DNA of 60,047 nucleotides from an uncultured Anaerolineaceae bacterium (GCA_937967805.1 CALBTC010000470.1:1-60047), one strand, 5' to 3'; shown: positions 26,682 through 35,719, counted from the stretch's first letter. Notes: generated from the sequence alone by a model not told the origin. Numbers and translations: made by a program.

Positions 26682-28745
26682 ATGATCAACATCAAACAAC
26701 GATTTAACGAATCCCCAGGACAGGCCTTAGTCGAATTTGCCCTCATTATTGTCGTGCTGCTCATGATGATCTTTTTGATTATTGAGAGCGCCCGTATTTT
26801 ATGGGCCTGGAACACGGTGCAGAATGCCGCCCGTGAAGGGGCCCGCTACGCCATCACCGGGCAGGTAGAGCGGCCCAACTGCGCCGTCGATTTTGGTCAG
26901 CCCAAGTTTGTGGTTCCTGGAGAGCGCAACGTTTGTGATGATCTCCGTCTGGCTTCCGTCATCAACAAGACGCATTCTCATCTGGCCGGTTTGCCTCTAA
27001 ATGAAGAGTCCGTCACCTTTGAAGATGATGAATATTACAATATTGAAGTATGGGGGGTGAACCAAAACAGCCAGCTGCAATATGACTTTGCCGGCATCCC
27101 CAGCAATCCGGTTATTGTCCGTGTTACCTACCGCGTGCCGATCATCACGCCTTTCTTTAGGCCCATTGTGCCCTCAATTCCGGTATTTGGGCAAGAGACG
27201 TTAAACAACGAGTCGTTTGGGCAGCTAGGGGGCACGGGCAACGAAGGCGCGGCCCTGCCGCCAGACCTGCCACCGGTGCCCACACCGGGTGTTACCCCAT
27301 CGCCTACGCCGATTCCGCCAACAGATACGCCGGGACCAACAGCGACGTTTACGCTCACCCCTTCCGCCACGCCAACGCCGCGCTGTGATGTGCAGTTCGA
27401 GGGAACGGCCGTTGCCGGCAACAACTTTGTCTTCGTCACTGGCGACGTGGGCATTGAGGTCACCATCATCAACCTCTCAACCGGCCAGACGCTGGCCACA
27501 GGCATCCTGAATGGTCCCGTCGACGGCCATGCCTGTGACGGATTTGCCGCTATTGTTCTCAATCCGGCGCTTGATTCCGACGATGTGGGCAATATCTTAA
27601 TGGCTGTGCAAACCGGCGTGGCCGACAACAATGACACCACGATTGTCATCGGCCAGCCGCCTACGCCCACCTCTTCGCCGACGGTAACGCCCATTCCCAC
27701 CAGCACGCCGACCAACACGCCGCAGCCGACGGCCACCAATACGCCCAGCGGTCCTTACATTGCCATCGCCCCCAACTGCGGCCCCGGCCCCGATATTTTG
27801 TTCAACATTCAGGGCTTCAACTGGCCCACCAACCGGTCGGTGACGCTGTCTTGGCAGGGCACGCCGCAGGTTGTGCTGCAGGCCAACTCACATCCGGGCA
27901 GCTTCACCTACACCTGGACCTTCAGCGGCCTGGCCAACGGCACGTACACGGTGCTGGCCGAAGCGGGCGGCAACGGCGGCACCTCGTCGGCCACCTTCAC
28001 CATCCCCTGCCCCGGCCAACCCACACCAACGCCAGGCGCAACCTCCACGCCATCACCGCCCGACTTAATTGCCGTCAGCCCGCCGACGCTCATCAGCACG
28101 CGGCCGATAGTTGCCTATCAACCAGTTCAATTCTCTGTCATAATTACAAATACTGGTGACATAAATGTTGATGATCAGTTTTTCGTCGATCTTTATCTTG
28201 ATCCAACGACAATCTTAACGGATCGGATTCCACTATCTGAAAGCGATGGCTACTCTGCAGTTAGTTCTCTGGCCGGTGGTGCCAGCCGGGTGATAACAAT
28301 TACATCTCCGTTTGGCTTTACGAATAACCCTACAAACCATCAAGTTTATGGGATGGTCGATTCAGTTCTTCAAATTGGTGAAACAGATGAGACCAACAAC
28401 ATAACAAACCCTCTCACTGTTACAGATGTCACACCGGGGGCTACACCAACGCCCACCGTTGCATCAGGCGGTATCGATGAAATTAGTGGATTTGCTTTGA
28501 TCGTAACCGATAAAGCTATTCCCCAATTCCGAGCCTTTATCACTCTGTCAGATGGTACTAATACAGTCGCGACAACCTCAACTGATGTGAACGGTTATTA
28601 CCAATTCAACAATATTGCCTCAGGTTCGTACACGGTTAGCGCTTGTGTACAGATAGATAATTCAGAATGGTATGGTGTTATCACTGGCATATCCCCACCA
28701 AACACATTAGCGTATATTGGTATGTATGAGGTACCGTGTCCATGA
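26682..28745 (+). CDS. TadE-like pseudopilin with CARDB and carboxypeptidase-regulatory-like domains
   Basis: 687 aa from ATG 26682. The type III prepilin-like N-terminus is SPG, then QALVEFALIIVVLLMMIFLI, with Glu at +5 after the expected cleavage, followed by NAAREGARYA as in TadE. Two Thr/Pro linkers (PTPGVTPSPTPIPPTDTPG and one near 355) separate beta-rich modules. A CARDB-like domain follows (VQFSVIITNTGDINVDDQFF, VLQIGETDETNN), then a C-terminal module with TSTDVNGYYQFNNIASGSYT, typical of carboxypeptidase-regulatory or SdrD-B-like folds. Such size is far beyond a normal TadE, so it is probably a surface adhesin displayed by the pilus export route. From about 28100 the DNA becomes AT-rich, suggesting the last third was added recently. 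The stop overlaps the next start. Confidence 0.82.
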   Translation: MINIKQRFNESPGQALVEFALIIVVLLMMIFLIIESARILWAWNTVQNAAREGARYAITGQVERPNCAVDFGQPKFVVPGERNVCDDLRLASVINKTHSHLAGLPLNEESVTFEDDEYYNIEVWGVNQNSQLQYDFAGIPSNPVIVRVTYRVPIITPFFRPIVPSIPVFGQETLNNESFGQLGGTGNEGAALPPDLPPVPTPGVTPSPTPIPPTDTPGPTATFTLTPSATPTPRCDVQFEGTAVAGNNFVFVTGDVGIEVTIINLSTGQTLATGILNGPVDGHACDGFAAIVLNPALDSDDVGNILMAVQTGVADNNDTTIVIGQPPTPTSSPTVTPIPTSTPTNTPQPTATNTPSGPYIAIAPNCGPGPDILFNIQGFNWPTNRSVTLSWQGTPQVVLQANSHPGSFTYTWTFSGLANGTYTVLAEAGGNGGTSSATFTIPCPGQPTPTPGATSTPSPPDLIAVSPPTLISTRPIVAYQPVQFSVIITNTGDINVDDQFFVDLYLDPTTILTDRIPLSESDGYSAVSSLAGGASRVITITSPFGFTNNPTNHQVYGMVDSVLQIGETDETNNITNPLTVTDVTPGATPTPTVASGGIDEISGFALIVTDKAIPQFRAFITLSDGTNTVATTSTDVNGYYQFNNIASGSYTVSACVQIDNSEWYGVITGISPPNTLAYIGMYEVPCP

Positions 28746-30016
28746 TTGTCAAATCTTCTCGTTTTTTCGTTTTTTTGAGTTTTCTCTTGCTTGTAAATTT
28801 GGTGGTCTCCACTCTGGTGATGGCAGAACCGGATGAGCCCACAGCACCATCGACTTGGGACGGCACTATAACGATTTCGTCGGATAATGGTGCACGATTA
28901 CCTTCTATTGCCGCTGCACCAAATGGCAAAGATGTCATTGTGGCCTATGTGAGCCAACGTAGTGCTGACGAAGACAATACTGATCCTTATTACCATGATT
29001 CAAGTAACAATGGTGCAACTTTTCCAGGTAATCCTGCACCAATCAATACAAACAATTCAACAGAAGCGATAGATGTTGCCATTGCCTACGATGCAACCAA
29101 CAAGCCTCATGCTTTATGGATAGAGCAGCAAAGTAATAATGATAGGCAGTTGCGATATGCAAATAGAGATAACTGGCCAAGTTCTTCCACGCTTCTTTCG
29201 TCTGTCACGAGTCCAGGTGTAATTTTTACACCCAGGATTGCTGCAAGTGGAACAAACACCTTAAATATTGTGTGGGCAGAAAGTAGCTCAGGTATTATCA
29301 CTGACATCTACCATGCTCGTTCTACCAATGGTGGAAGCACTTGGCCAATTACTGGGGTAATTACTGATACTACCGATCTGTCGCAATCACCAGATTTAGC
29401 GGTGGCAAACGGAATCATTCATGTTGTTTGGGCAGAAGGTCTCGTAACCTCAAAAGTAAACTACGTCCAAGGGACAGTAAATAGTGGGGTTGTCAACTGG
29501 TCACCTCGGATTCAGATTTCGGATAGAAGTGGTGCAACTAATGCATTGGAACCAGCAATCTTTGTAAATGGCACTACTGTGCAAGTTGCTTACACCAACA
29601 GGATAAACGCAGATCAACAATCTGTTCACTATTTACGCTGCACCGGGGGATGCACCACTATTAATAATTGGATATCAAACAATAACCCAGTATCTGGACA
29701 AGCAGTGGGAGCAAATGTTGGAGACCCCTTTGATGTCGCTTCCTCCATAGTTCAGGCCGGTAGCTGTACATATATCTATTTTCATGGCGTTAGAACGGGC
29801 CTTTCCAACGAGCAAATAATTGGCGTTGACAGTTGTAGTGGATGGGCGGCAAGTGCCCGTGATCTTGTCACCTCCTCCAGCATTCGTGCTCTGAACCCTG
29901 ATTTGGCAGTTCAGAATAACTGGTGGGTTTACTTGACTTTCGAGGATAAAAGCAACGAAACAATCCAGTTCTTAAGAAATTTACCGGCACTTTATTTGCC
30001 GCTAATCGTGAAGTAA
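28742..30016 (+). CDS. Secreted BNR/sialidase-like repeat protein ending in LPLIVK
   Basis: 424 aa. ATG 28742 overlaps the previous stop (ATGA), implying coupling. A signal peptide (FFVFLSFLLLVNLVVSTLVM, then AEP) is followed by repeats of beta-propeller style: RLPSIAAAPNGKDVIVAYVS, AIDVAIAYDATNKPHALWIE, TPRIAASGTNTLNIVWAESS, SPDLAVANGIIHVVWAEG, LEPAIFVNGTTVQVAYTN. These resemble sialidase/BNR blades, but no catalytic residues can be named, so a binding role is as likely. The C-terminus LYLPLIVK is a short ending I associate with Chloroflexota secreted proteins. The gene is AT-rich and free of ACGGCCGT, unlike its neighbours. Confidence 0.7.
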   Translation: MIVKSSRFFVFLSFLLLVNLVVSTLVMAEPDEPTAPSTWDGTITISSDNGARLPSIAAAPNGKDVIVAYVSQRSADEDNTDPYYHDSSNNGATFPGNPAPINTNNSTEAIDVAIAYDATNKPHALWIEQQSNNDRQLRYANRDNWPSSSTLLSSVTSPGVIFTPRIAASGTNTLNIVWAESSSGIITDIYHARSTNGGSTWPITGVITDTTDLSQSPDLAVANGIIHVVWAEGLVTSKVNYVQGTVNSGVVNWSPRIQISDRSGATNALEPAIFVNGTTVQVAYTNRINADQQSVHYLRCTGGCTTINNWISNNNPVSGQAVGANVGDPFDVASSIVQAGSCTYIYFHGVRTGLSNEQIIGVDSCSGWAASARDLVTSSSIRALNPDLAVQNNWWVYLTFEDKSNETIQFLRNLPALYLPLIVK

Positions 30017-30025
30017 AGAGACGCA

Positions 30026-30703
30026 ATGAATCGTTTAGAGTGGATTTTGGGGATTGTTTTGGTGGTGCTGCTGCTGGTCGTGGCGGCGCTGTCGCTGACC
30101 TTTTGGTTTCGCAATGACCGCACGGCCGTTCCTGCCCCGGCCGCCAACTCTGCCACCATTATTGCCCAGCGCGCCGATGATATCGCCCCGACGCCGGCAT
30201 ACGACGGCCGTTCGGCCATCGTGGCTTATGCCGCGGCCCAAAATGCGGCCCAGGCGTGGCAGCCAGACGCCCAACTGCTGACGGCCCAGGCCACCTGGCC
30301 GCAAGGTTCAACGGCCGAACAACTGTTAAAAGGCGAAGAAAGCTGGGGCTTTACCTTCTACTCGCCGGCCGCGCAGCGCATCGCCGTTTTTTCCGTGGTG
30401 GAAGATGACGCCTCCCTGGTTTCCCAGGGCGACCACCAGCAAACCGACCCGCTGCTGTCGGCCAGCGGCTGGAACCTGGACAGCCAGGAGGCGATCCAAA
30501 CGTTTATGGGCCAGGGCGGCAGCCGCTTTTTGGCCGACCAGGGCGTCTCCACGATGACGATGGCTTTATTGGCCAGTGATACAGAGGGGAACGGCCGTCT
30601 TGAATGGCAGGTGTCGCTCTTTTCACTGCAAAGCGGCCAGGCGTTCACCATGCGCCTGGACGCCACCTCCGGCGAAGTGCTGGCCACCAACCCGGAATCG
30701 TAA
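30026..30703 (+). CDS. Signal-anchored hypothetical protein in the pseudopilin cluster
   Basis: 225 aa. One N-terminal membrane anchor (WILGIVLVVLLLVVAALSLTF) precedes an extracytoplasmic domain with no cysteine. The C-terminus MRLDATSGEVLATNPES resembles the final strand of PepSY-type domains (Asp..TGEV), but one such hairpin is weak evidence. GC-rich with three ACGGCCGT copies, so native-looking compared with the gene before it. It starts 9 nt after that gene and precedes the second TadE gene, so it is probably in the same operon. Confidence 0.6.
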   Translation: MNRLEWILGIVLVVLLLVVAALSLTFWFRNDRTAVPAPAANSATIIAQRADDIAPTPAYDGRSAIVAYAAAQNAAQAWQPDAQLLTAQATWPQGSTAEQLLKGEESWGFTFYSPAAQRIAVFSVVEDDASLVSQGDHQQTDPLLSASGWNLDSQEAIQTFMGQGGSRFLADQGVSTMTMALLASDTEGNGRLEWQVSLFSLQSGQAFTMRLDATSGEVLATNPES

Positions 30704-30726
30704 CGGAATGTGTAATAACAAAGTGC

Positions 30727-30759
30727 AGATTGGTCCAATCTTGGAGATTGGACCAATCT
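30727..30759 (+). repeat. AGATTGGTCCAATCT double palindrome
   Basis: AGATTGGTCCAATCT (30727-30741) and its exact complement (30745-30759) are separated by three bases. The same 15-mer arms occur at 24819-24879. Here it sits between the anchored hypothetical and the second TadE gene; as RNA it forms a very stable hairpin without a T-run. Confidence 0.75.
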
Positions 30760-30790
30760 TACAGAGGTAACAGAAGCAGAGGCAAAAAAA

Positions 30791-32092
30791 ATGAACAAAG
30801 ATCACACAACATCACAACGTGACTCACAGCGCGGCCAAAGCCTGGTTGAGGTCGCCCTATTTTTCCCCATCTTTATTATTTTGCTGGCGGGGCTTGTCGA
30901 AGTTTCCCAACTGCTTGTTACTCAAAACCGCGTCAGCAGCGCCGCCCGCGCCAGCACCCGTTTTGCCGCCAACGGCGGGCAAGACGAAGGCATGATCGAT
31001 GTTGCCCTCAACAACGTCACCCAAACGCTGCAAACCGAAGAAGGCGTTTGGGATTTGTGGAGCATCCGGGCCAGGGTTAACGACGACGCTTCCGGCTTTG
31101 AGGATTGGGAATTTACCCACATCTACGGCATCTCCAACACCGTTCAATTTGCCTCCGTCAATGAAACGGACGTTCAGACACGCGTCTTGGAAGAGCTGCG
31201 GCGCGATGAGTTCAACAACAATGCCACCGATAGCAATGGCGTGAGCGTCGCTGCCGGCCTGCAAATTGTGGGCACCTACGCTATTCATGACGTCGACTCG
31301 ATCCTGGGGCTGGATGCCATGTCGCAGTTGGCCGGCTTTTCCTCTCTGGAAGCCCTCAGCATCATGCGCATCACGGCCACCGGCCAGGAAGTGACCAACG
31401 GCTGTGCCGCCTTCCCCATCGCCGTGCATGAAGGCTCACGCTCCGTGTCGGCGCCGGGCACAGGGTCAAATCCGTATCCCAATGCCGGAGATTTTGACTA
31501 TCCCAATAATCCACCTTCCTATGAATCATTTACGTCACATGATGATGATGTCGCCTTAAGAGACGCCCAGGAAGGTGACGTTTTCCGGGTGCAAAACGGC
31601 TTTGGCAACGGTAACTTTGGCTGGCTGGTGTGGAACACAGGTATTTCCGGTGATGCCAACACGCTGGCAGACAGTCTCAGTTGGCCGGGAGACAGCACTA
31701 ATTACACCTTATGCAGCGGTGGCAATGGGGGCTGTGCCCCAGGCACGGGCGTCCCCGGCTCTGGTTTTGATCGCAACGTTCGCGGCTATATCGACCCAGA
31801 TGATCCAACTGACCAGTCAATCCACATTGATGATTGGGTAGCAGCCAGCACCGGCTCCATCAACGCGAATGGCGTCCGAGATGTTATTGAAGGACATGTG
31901 AGGTTAGATCGCGAATTGCGGCTTATTGTATGGGATAACTCGTCTGGAACAGGGGCAAACGGCCGTTACCAGATTTCAGGTTTCGCCATTTTCCAGCTCA
32001 TTGGCTACAGCCTGGATCAGAGTGGCGGTGGCTCCTGGATTTTGGCTGAGTTTAAGCGCTGGGATGACTCCTGCGGTCAGGTAACCAACTAA
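30791..32092 (+). CDS. TadE-family pseudopilin with large ectodomain
   Basis: 433 aa. The N-terminus DSQRG, then QSLVEVALFFPIFIILLAGL has the class III prepilin pattern (Gly, then Glu at +5). It is followed by VSQLLVTQNRVSSAARAST as in TadE. The remaining ~370 residues form an extracytoplasmic domain with four or more cysteines and Asp/Asn/Gly-rich turns (NPYPNAGDFDYPNNPP, YIDPDDPTDQSIHIDD). No named domain is recognised. TadE proteins are minor pilins processed by the TadV prepilin peptidase, which is not in this window. Confidence 0.78.
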   Translation: MNKDHTTSQRDSQRGQSLVEVALFFPIFIILLAGLVEVSQLLVTQNRVSSAARASTRFAANGGQDEGMIDVALNNVTQTLQTEEGVWDLWSIRARVNDDASGFEDWEFTHIYGISNTVQFASVNETDVQTRVLEELRRDEFNNNATDSNGVSVAAGLQIVGTYAIHDVDSILGLDAMSQLAGFSSLEALSIMRITATGQEVTNGCAAFPIAVHEGSRSVSAPGTGSNPYPNAGDFDYPNNPPSYESFTSHDDDVALRDAQEGDVFRVQNGFGNGNFGWLVWNTGISGDANTLADSLSWPGDSTNYTLCSGGNGGCAPGTGVPGSGFDRNVRGYIDPDDPTDQSIHIDDWVAASTGSINANGVRDVIEGHVRLDRELRLIVWDNSSGTGANGRYQISGFAIFQLIGYSLDQSGGGSWILAEFKRWDDSCGQVTN

Positions 32093-32159
32093 CCGTAACC
32101 AACTAATACACAGCAAACTCGTTCACTGAATGACCGAAAAGTTAGACAGGTATAAGCAT

Positions 32160-34070
32160 ATGAACCGTATCAAACAGTTACTCCAACAAAAACAGCAAGC
32201 GTCCAATCACGAAAAGGGGCAAAGCATTGTCCTCATTGCCCTCATGATGGTGGCCATCATCGCCTTTGTGGGCATCGCCATCGACGTCGGCTTCATCTTC
32301 GCCCGGGGCTCCCAACTGCAATCAGCCATCGACTCGGCTGCGCTGGCCGGCGTGGTGGAGTTGGGCGGCTGGTCGCCCGGCAATACGGCGTTAGAAGGGG
32401 CTGCCCGGACCAAGTCGGCCCAGTTTTTGAATGCCAACAATATGCCTGTCTCCGTCACAAATTCAATCAATAACAGTAATCACGTCCAGGTGTCAACAAC
32501 GCCGCTGGGCGCCACCCAATACGCCGTTACCGTCACCTGGCCGGTGGAAACCTACTTTCTAAAAGTACTTGGCTTCCGCGAGCCCATCAACCTGACCCGT
32601 TCGGCAACGGCCGCCATCTTTTCCCTGGCCGACATTTACGTCAGCCGTCGCGTAGAAGATGGTGTGGTCAGCACCTCAAACCAGGGCATTTTCGGCCCGG
32701 GCTCTTGCTCCCACATGGGCGATCCTTTTTCCCCGGTTGGTAATGGCGGGCAGGGCCCCTACACCTACACCTACCGCATCTTTGTTCCCTCAGACTACCC
32801 CCACGACGTCGTGCGTGTAGAGCTGTTCGACCCCGACTCAATAAATACGTCCTCAAATGACTTGACAATTGCTCGAACAAACTTGGCCATTAATGAGGGT
32901 TTGGGGGCAACGGATTCAAAATCTTGTGGACCGGATGGTGGCAGTTCCTCTCGCTGGCAGCCATGCTTGCTGGAAACGGATGAACTCACTTTGGTGGGCA
33001 CGAACGATATTGAGTTAGACCAGGTCAACCCGTACTGGTTTGTACGTATTGACGAAAACCGGCGGGGTGTGGGCAGCAACGGCCGTTGCGGTTCCTCCAA
33101 CTCTTACATCGCAGCCAACAACACCCAAACGCGCTACACGCTGGCCTATTTTGCCCAGGACGCCAGCGGCACCATCCAGGAAATTCCACTGGTGACCTAC
33201 TTTGGCCAAACCGGCGACGGCGTGCGCGACAACGGCGACCACCAAACCGATTTACATTGGGTTTCTCCTGGTGCGGCCGTTCCCTTTTCTAACGTCGATG
33301 GCCCCGGCGTCGCCGTGCCGGCTATTTCTCAACAGCCGGGCGTAGACAGCTTTGAAATCGACCTCACCACCGATGTGCCCAATATCGTGGTCGATCAATC
33401 CACTGGTGCGCGTTTTATATTCCTTTATGTGCAAGCAATGAGCGGCTTCTCAGAAAACGGCTTTGAAATCTGGGCCGGCCCCCCCGACTACGTGGACACC
33501 GTGCCTAGTGAGGTGAATGCACGAAATCTGCACGCCCTCAACAATCCTGGCTCCCATTCTTCAGATGGGGTGACGGTGTATGGCCTGGGCAATCTGCCCA
33601 TGAACTCCAACTTCAGCAACCCGGTTGATATCCCGCTGATTTATGTGGGACCAGACATGATCGGGCAAAATATTCAAATTCGTATGTTCGATTCAGACTC
33701 AGGCGCTCAGCCACCGGTTATCTTCTACTTCGACTCGATTGCCTTCACGCCAGATGATAGTGACCCGCTGGGCTACGATCCAGATCTCACCGATTGGGCC
33801 ATGTCATTTGGCGTCAGCGGGCAGGACGATCCGGACGGCGTAGCTGAAGGCGTGCGCTGCTTGCCGGGCAACTGCGACAATCAATGGATCGATCCCGCCT
33901 TCAGAATAGAGGTTCCCGGCAATCTGGATAATTGTGACTACGACAACCCAACAATGGAAGATTGCACACCGTTTTTTGGCGGCCGTCTTGTCGTGCGCTA
34001 CGACGGGGGTTTTGCCGACACCTACGGCTGGGAAATTACCATCGAGGGATTACCGTTCCTGGTGAAATAA
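32160..34070 (+). CDS. TadG-like pseudopilin with large ectodomain
   Basis: 636 aa. The segment HEKG, then QSIVLIALMMVAIIAFVGIA and IDVGFIFARGSQLQSAIDSA is the TadG-type N-terminal module (PF13400-like); it lacks the Glu at +5, as is usual for TadG. A beta-rich ectodomain follows with cysteine pairs near GPGSCSHMG, CGPDGGSSSRWQPC, RCGSSNSY, and CLPGNCDNQW. No von Willebrand A motif is seen. ATG 32160 has AGG about 9 nt upstream; ATG 32130 in frame has none, though it remains possible. The C-terminus GLPFLVK partly resembles the LPLIVK end of the protein at 28742. Confidence 0.78.
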   Translation: MNRIKQLLQQKQQASNHEKGQSIVLIALMMVAIIAFVGIAIDVGFIFARGSQLQSAIDSAALAGVVELGGWSPGNTALEGAARTKSAQFLNANNMPVSVTNSINNSNHVQVSTTPLGATQYAVTVTWPVETYFLKVLGFREPINLTRSATAAIFSLADIYVSRRVEDGVVSTSNQGIFGPGSCSHMGDPFSPVGNGGQGPYTYTYRIFVPSDYPHDVVRVELFDPDSINTSSNDLTIARTNLAINEGLGATDSKSCGPDGGSSSRWQPCLLETDELTLVGTNDIELDQVNPYWFVRIDENRRGVGSNGRCGSSNSYIAANNTQTRYTLAYFAQDASGTIQEIPLVTYFGQTGDGVRDNGDHQTDLHWVSPGAAVPFSNVDGPGVAVPAISQQPGVDSFEIDLTTDVPNIVVDQSTGARFIFLYVQAMSGFSENGFEIWAGPPDYVDTVPSEVNARNLHALNNPGSHSSDGVTVYGLGNLPMNSNFSNPVDIPLIYVGPDMIGQNIQIRMFDSDSGAQPPVIFYFDSIAFTPDDSDPLGYDPDLTDWAMSFGVSGQDDPDGVAEGVRCLPGNCDNQWIDPAFRIEVPGNLDNCDYDNPTMEDCTPFFGGRLVVRYDGGFADTYGWEITIEGLPFLVK

Positions 34071-34078
34071 TAAAATGA

Positions 34079-34113
34079 TGGCATACAAAAGTCTTAGAGA
34101 CTTTTGTATGCCA
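34079..34113 (+). promoter_or_regulatory. 15-bp hairpin between the TadG-like and Flp-fusion genes
   Basis: TGGCATACAAAAGTC (34079-34093) pairs perfectly with 34099-34113 around a TTAGA loop. It begins 9 nt after the TadG stop and ends 48 nt before the Flp-fusion start. There is no T-run, so it more likely sets mRNA stability or partial processing than full termination. Confidence 0.65.
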
Positions 34114-34161
34114 AAACTGTACCATCTGTTTGTATTGGTAGATGAAACCAAGAGGCTCTCT

Positions 34162-35679
34162 ATGAAAACAGTTAAACAAGGCACCCAAAAACAGACAGAA
34201 GAAGCCGGACAAGGCTTTGTTGAATATGCCCTTCTTCTTATCCTTGTTGGCATTGCCGTCGTGCTCATCGTTAGTTTAATGCAGCCCGCCATTGGCGATG
34301 TTTTCTCACGTTTTGTGGCTCAAGCGCCCGTGGCGCCGCCCTCGCTCATAAACTACACGCCACCACCAACGTTTACCAATACACCAACCATAGACCCCAA
34401 TGCGACAGACACCCCAGCACCATCTGCCACGCCAACAGCCAGTAACACACCAACCGCTACCAGCACACCAACAGCCAGCAGCACATCAACCGCTACCCCC
34501 ACGAATCCGCCACCGCCGCCATGTGACTATGGCCCACATACTGCTTCAGCCAACAGCTCGGTCCGCATACAAATAGAGGATTTCCGCTGCGGCGGTCCTG
34601 GCGTCAGTTTCAGCGACCAAAGTGAAGGCGGCCCAGGCAGCGGCGCCTACCGCACGGATTACGGTGTTGAAGGACCCGATCTTGAAGGAACGACCGACAC
34701 CGGCGGCGGCTACAACTTGGGCTGGACGCAAGATAATGAGTGGCTGGAATATGAGATTAGCGCCACAACAAACGCTGCTTATACCTTCATTATTCGTTAC
34801 GCTGCCCCCGACAACACCAATCCGCAGCTGCGAATTAGAACCACGTTTGGCGGCTTAGAAGCCAACACCCCCATCTTAACGCTGCCTACCACGGGTGGTA
34901 CACAAAATTGGCAAAACTATATTACGCAGGTCTCCCTGTTTAATGGCACCAATATTGTTCGCTTCACCATTGTTAATGATGGCGCCAACTACAACTATTT
35001 CGACGTTCAACCCTATGTACCAACGGCTACACCCACGCCGGGCACACCTACGGCGACGACTGTTCCTACCAATACACCTATACCTACCAATACGCCCATG
35101 CCGGTTACACTGACACTTTTCAGCAACGCCAGCCACGATGGCTACATCCGGGAAGACGATACCTCCAACACGGGTGATCCTCCTCAGGTGAATAATTCGA
35201 GCAACAGCATTATCGTCGGCGACAACAATGGCTCAAATAATGAACAATACATAGGCATTGTCAGTTTTGATACGTCAGCTATTCCAGCCAATGCCACGAT
35301 TACTAGTGTTCAACTAAGGGTGCAGCAAAGCGGCATGAACGGCACGCCTTTTGGCGACCTGGGCCTGGGCACGCTATACGCCGATATTGGGCCACTCAAC
35401 GGCTTTAGCGGCAGCAACACGCTACAAGCTATAGATTTTGAAGCACCAGCGGCCGCTGCTAATGTCATTGCCTTGAGTGAAACGAACGGCAATAATCAAT
35501 GGTCTCAGGGCACGTTGGGAGCGGCCAATTTTACACGCATTAATCGAAATGGATTCACTCAGTTCAAAATCCACTTTGAATTCCCAGATGATGACGATAA
35601 CTCGCGAGACCGCTTCTTGTTTAGCAGTGGCAACTCAAATTCAGCGCCCGAATTAATCATCACCTACACGGTGCCATAA
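34162..35679 (+). CDS. Flp-type pilin fused to a CBM6-like module and a DNRLRE domain
   Basis: 505 aa from ATG 34162 (AGAGG upstream). Residues 1-50 are a Flp/type IVb prepilin: basic leader ending EEAG, then QGFVEYALLLILVGIAVVLI with the diagnostic Glu-Tyr at +5/+6. A Thr/Pro linker (about 67-120) leads to a CBM6-like module (about 133-285: RIQIEDFRCGGPGVSF, GYNLGWTQDNEWLEYEI, YTFIIRYAAPD, NIVRFTIVNDGANYNYFDV). A second Thr/Pro linker precedes a DNRLRE-type domain (about 325-505: SHDGYIREDD, IGIVSFDTSAIPANATITSV, FKIHFEFPDDDDN, APELIITY). Ordinary Flp pilins are about 50-70 aa; this one carries sugar-binding cargo. It probably displays carbohydrate adhesins at the surface or on a pilus. It ends at a strong hairpin. 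Confidence 0.85.
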   Translation: MKTVKQGTQKQTEEAGQGFVEYALLLILVGIAVVLIVSLMQPAIGDVFSRFVAQAPVAPPSLINYTPPPTFTNTPTIDPNATDTPAPSATPTASNTPTATSTPTASSTSTATPTNPPPPPCDYGPHTASANSSVRIQIEDFRCGGPGVSFSDQSEGGPGSGAYRTDYGVEGPDLEGTTDTGGGYNLGWTQDNEWLEYEISATTNAAYTFIIRYAAPDNTNPQLRIRTTFGGLEANTPILTLPTTGGTQNWQNYITQVSLFNGTNIVRFTIVNDGANYNYFDVQPYVPTATPTPGTPTATTVPTNTPIPTNTPMPVTLTLFSNASHDGYIREDDTSNTGDPPQVNNSSNSIIVGDNNGSNNEQYIGIVSFDTSAIPANATITSVQLRVQQSGMNGTPFGDLGLGTLYADIGPLNGFSGSNTLQAIDFEAPAAAANVIALSETNGNNQWSQGTLGAANFTRINRNGFTQFKIHFEFPDDDDNSRDRFLFSSGNSNSAPELIITYTVP

Positions 35680-35683
35680 ACCA

Positions 35684-35719
35684 AAAGGAGTGGCGGGGAG
35701 CAATCCCCGCCACTCCTTT
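35684..35719 (+). terminator. Intrinsic terminator-like hairpin after the pseudopilin cluster
   Basis: A perfect 16-bp GC-rich stem (35684-35699 with 35704-35719) with a GCAA tetraloop begins 5 nt after the stop. Only three T residues end the stem, then CTGTG, so it may act with partial efficiency. Confidence 0.75.
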
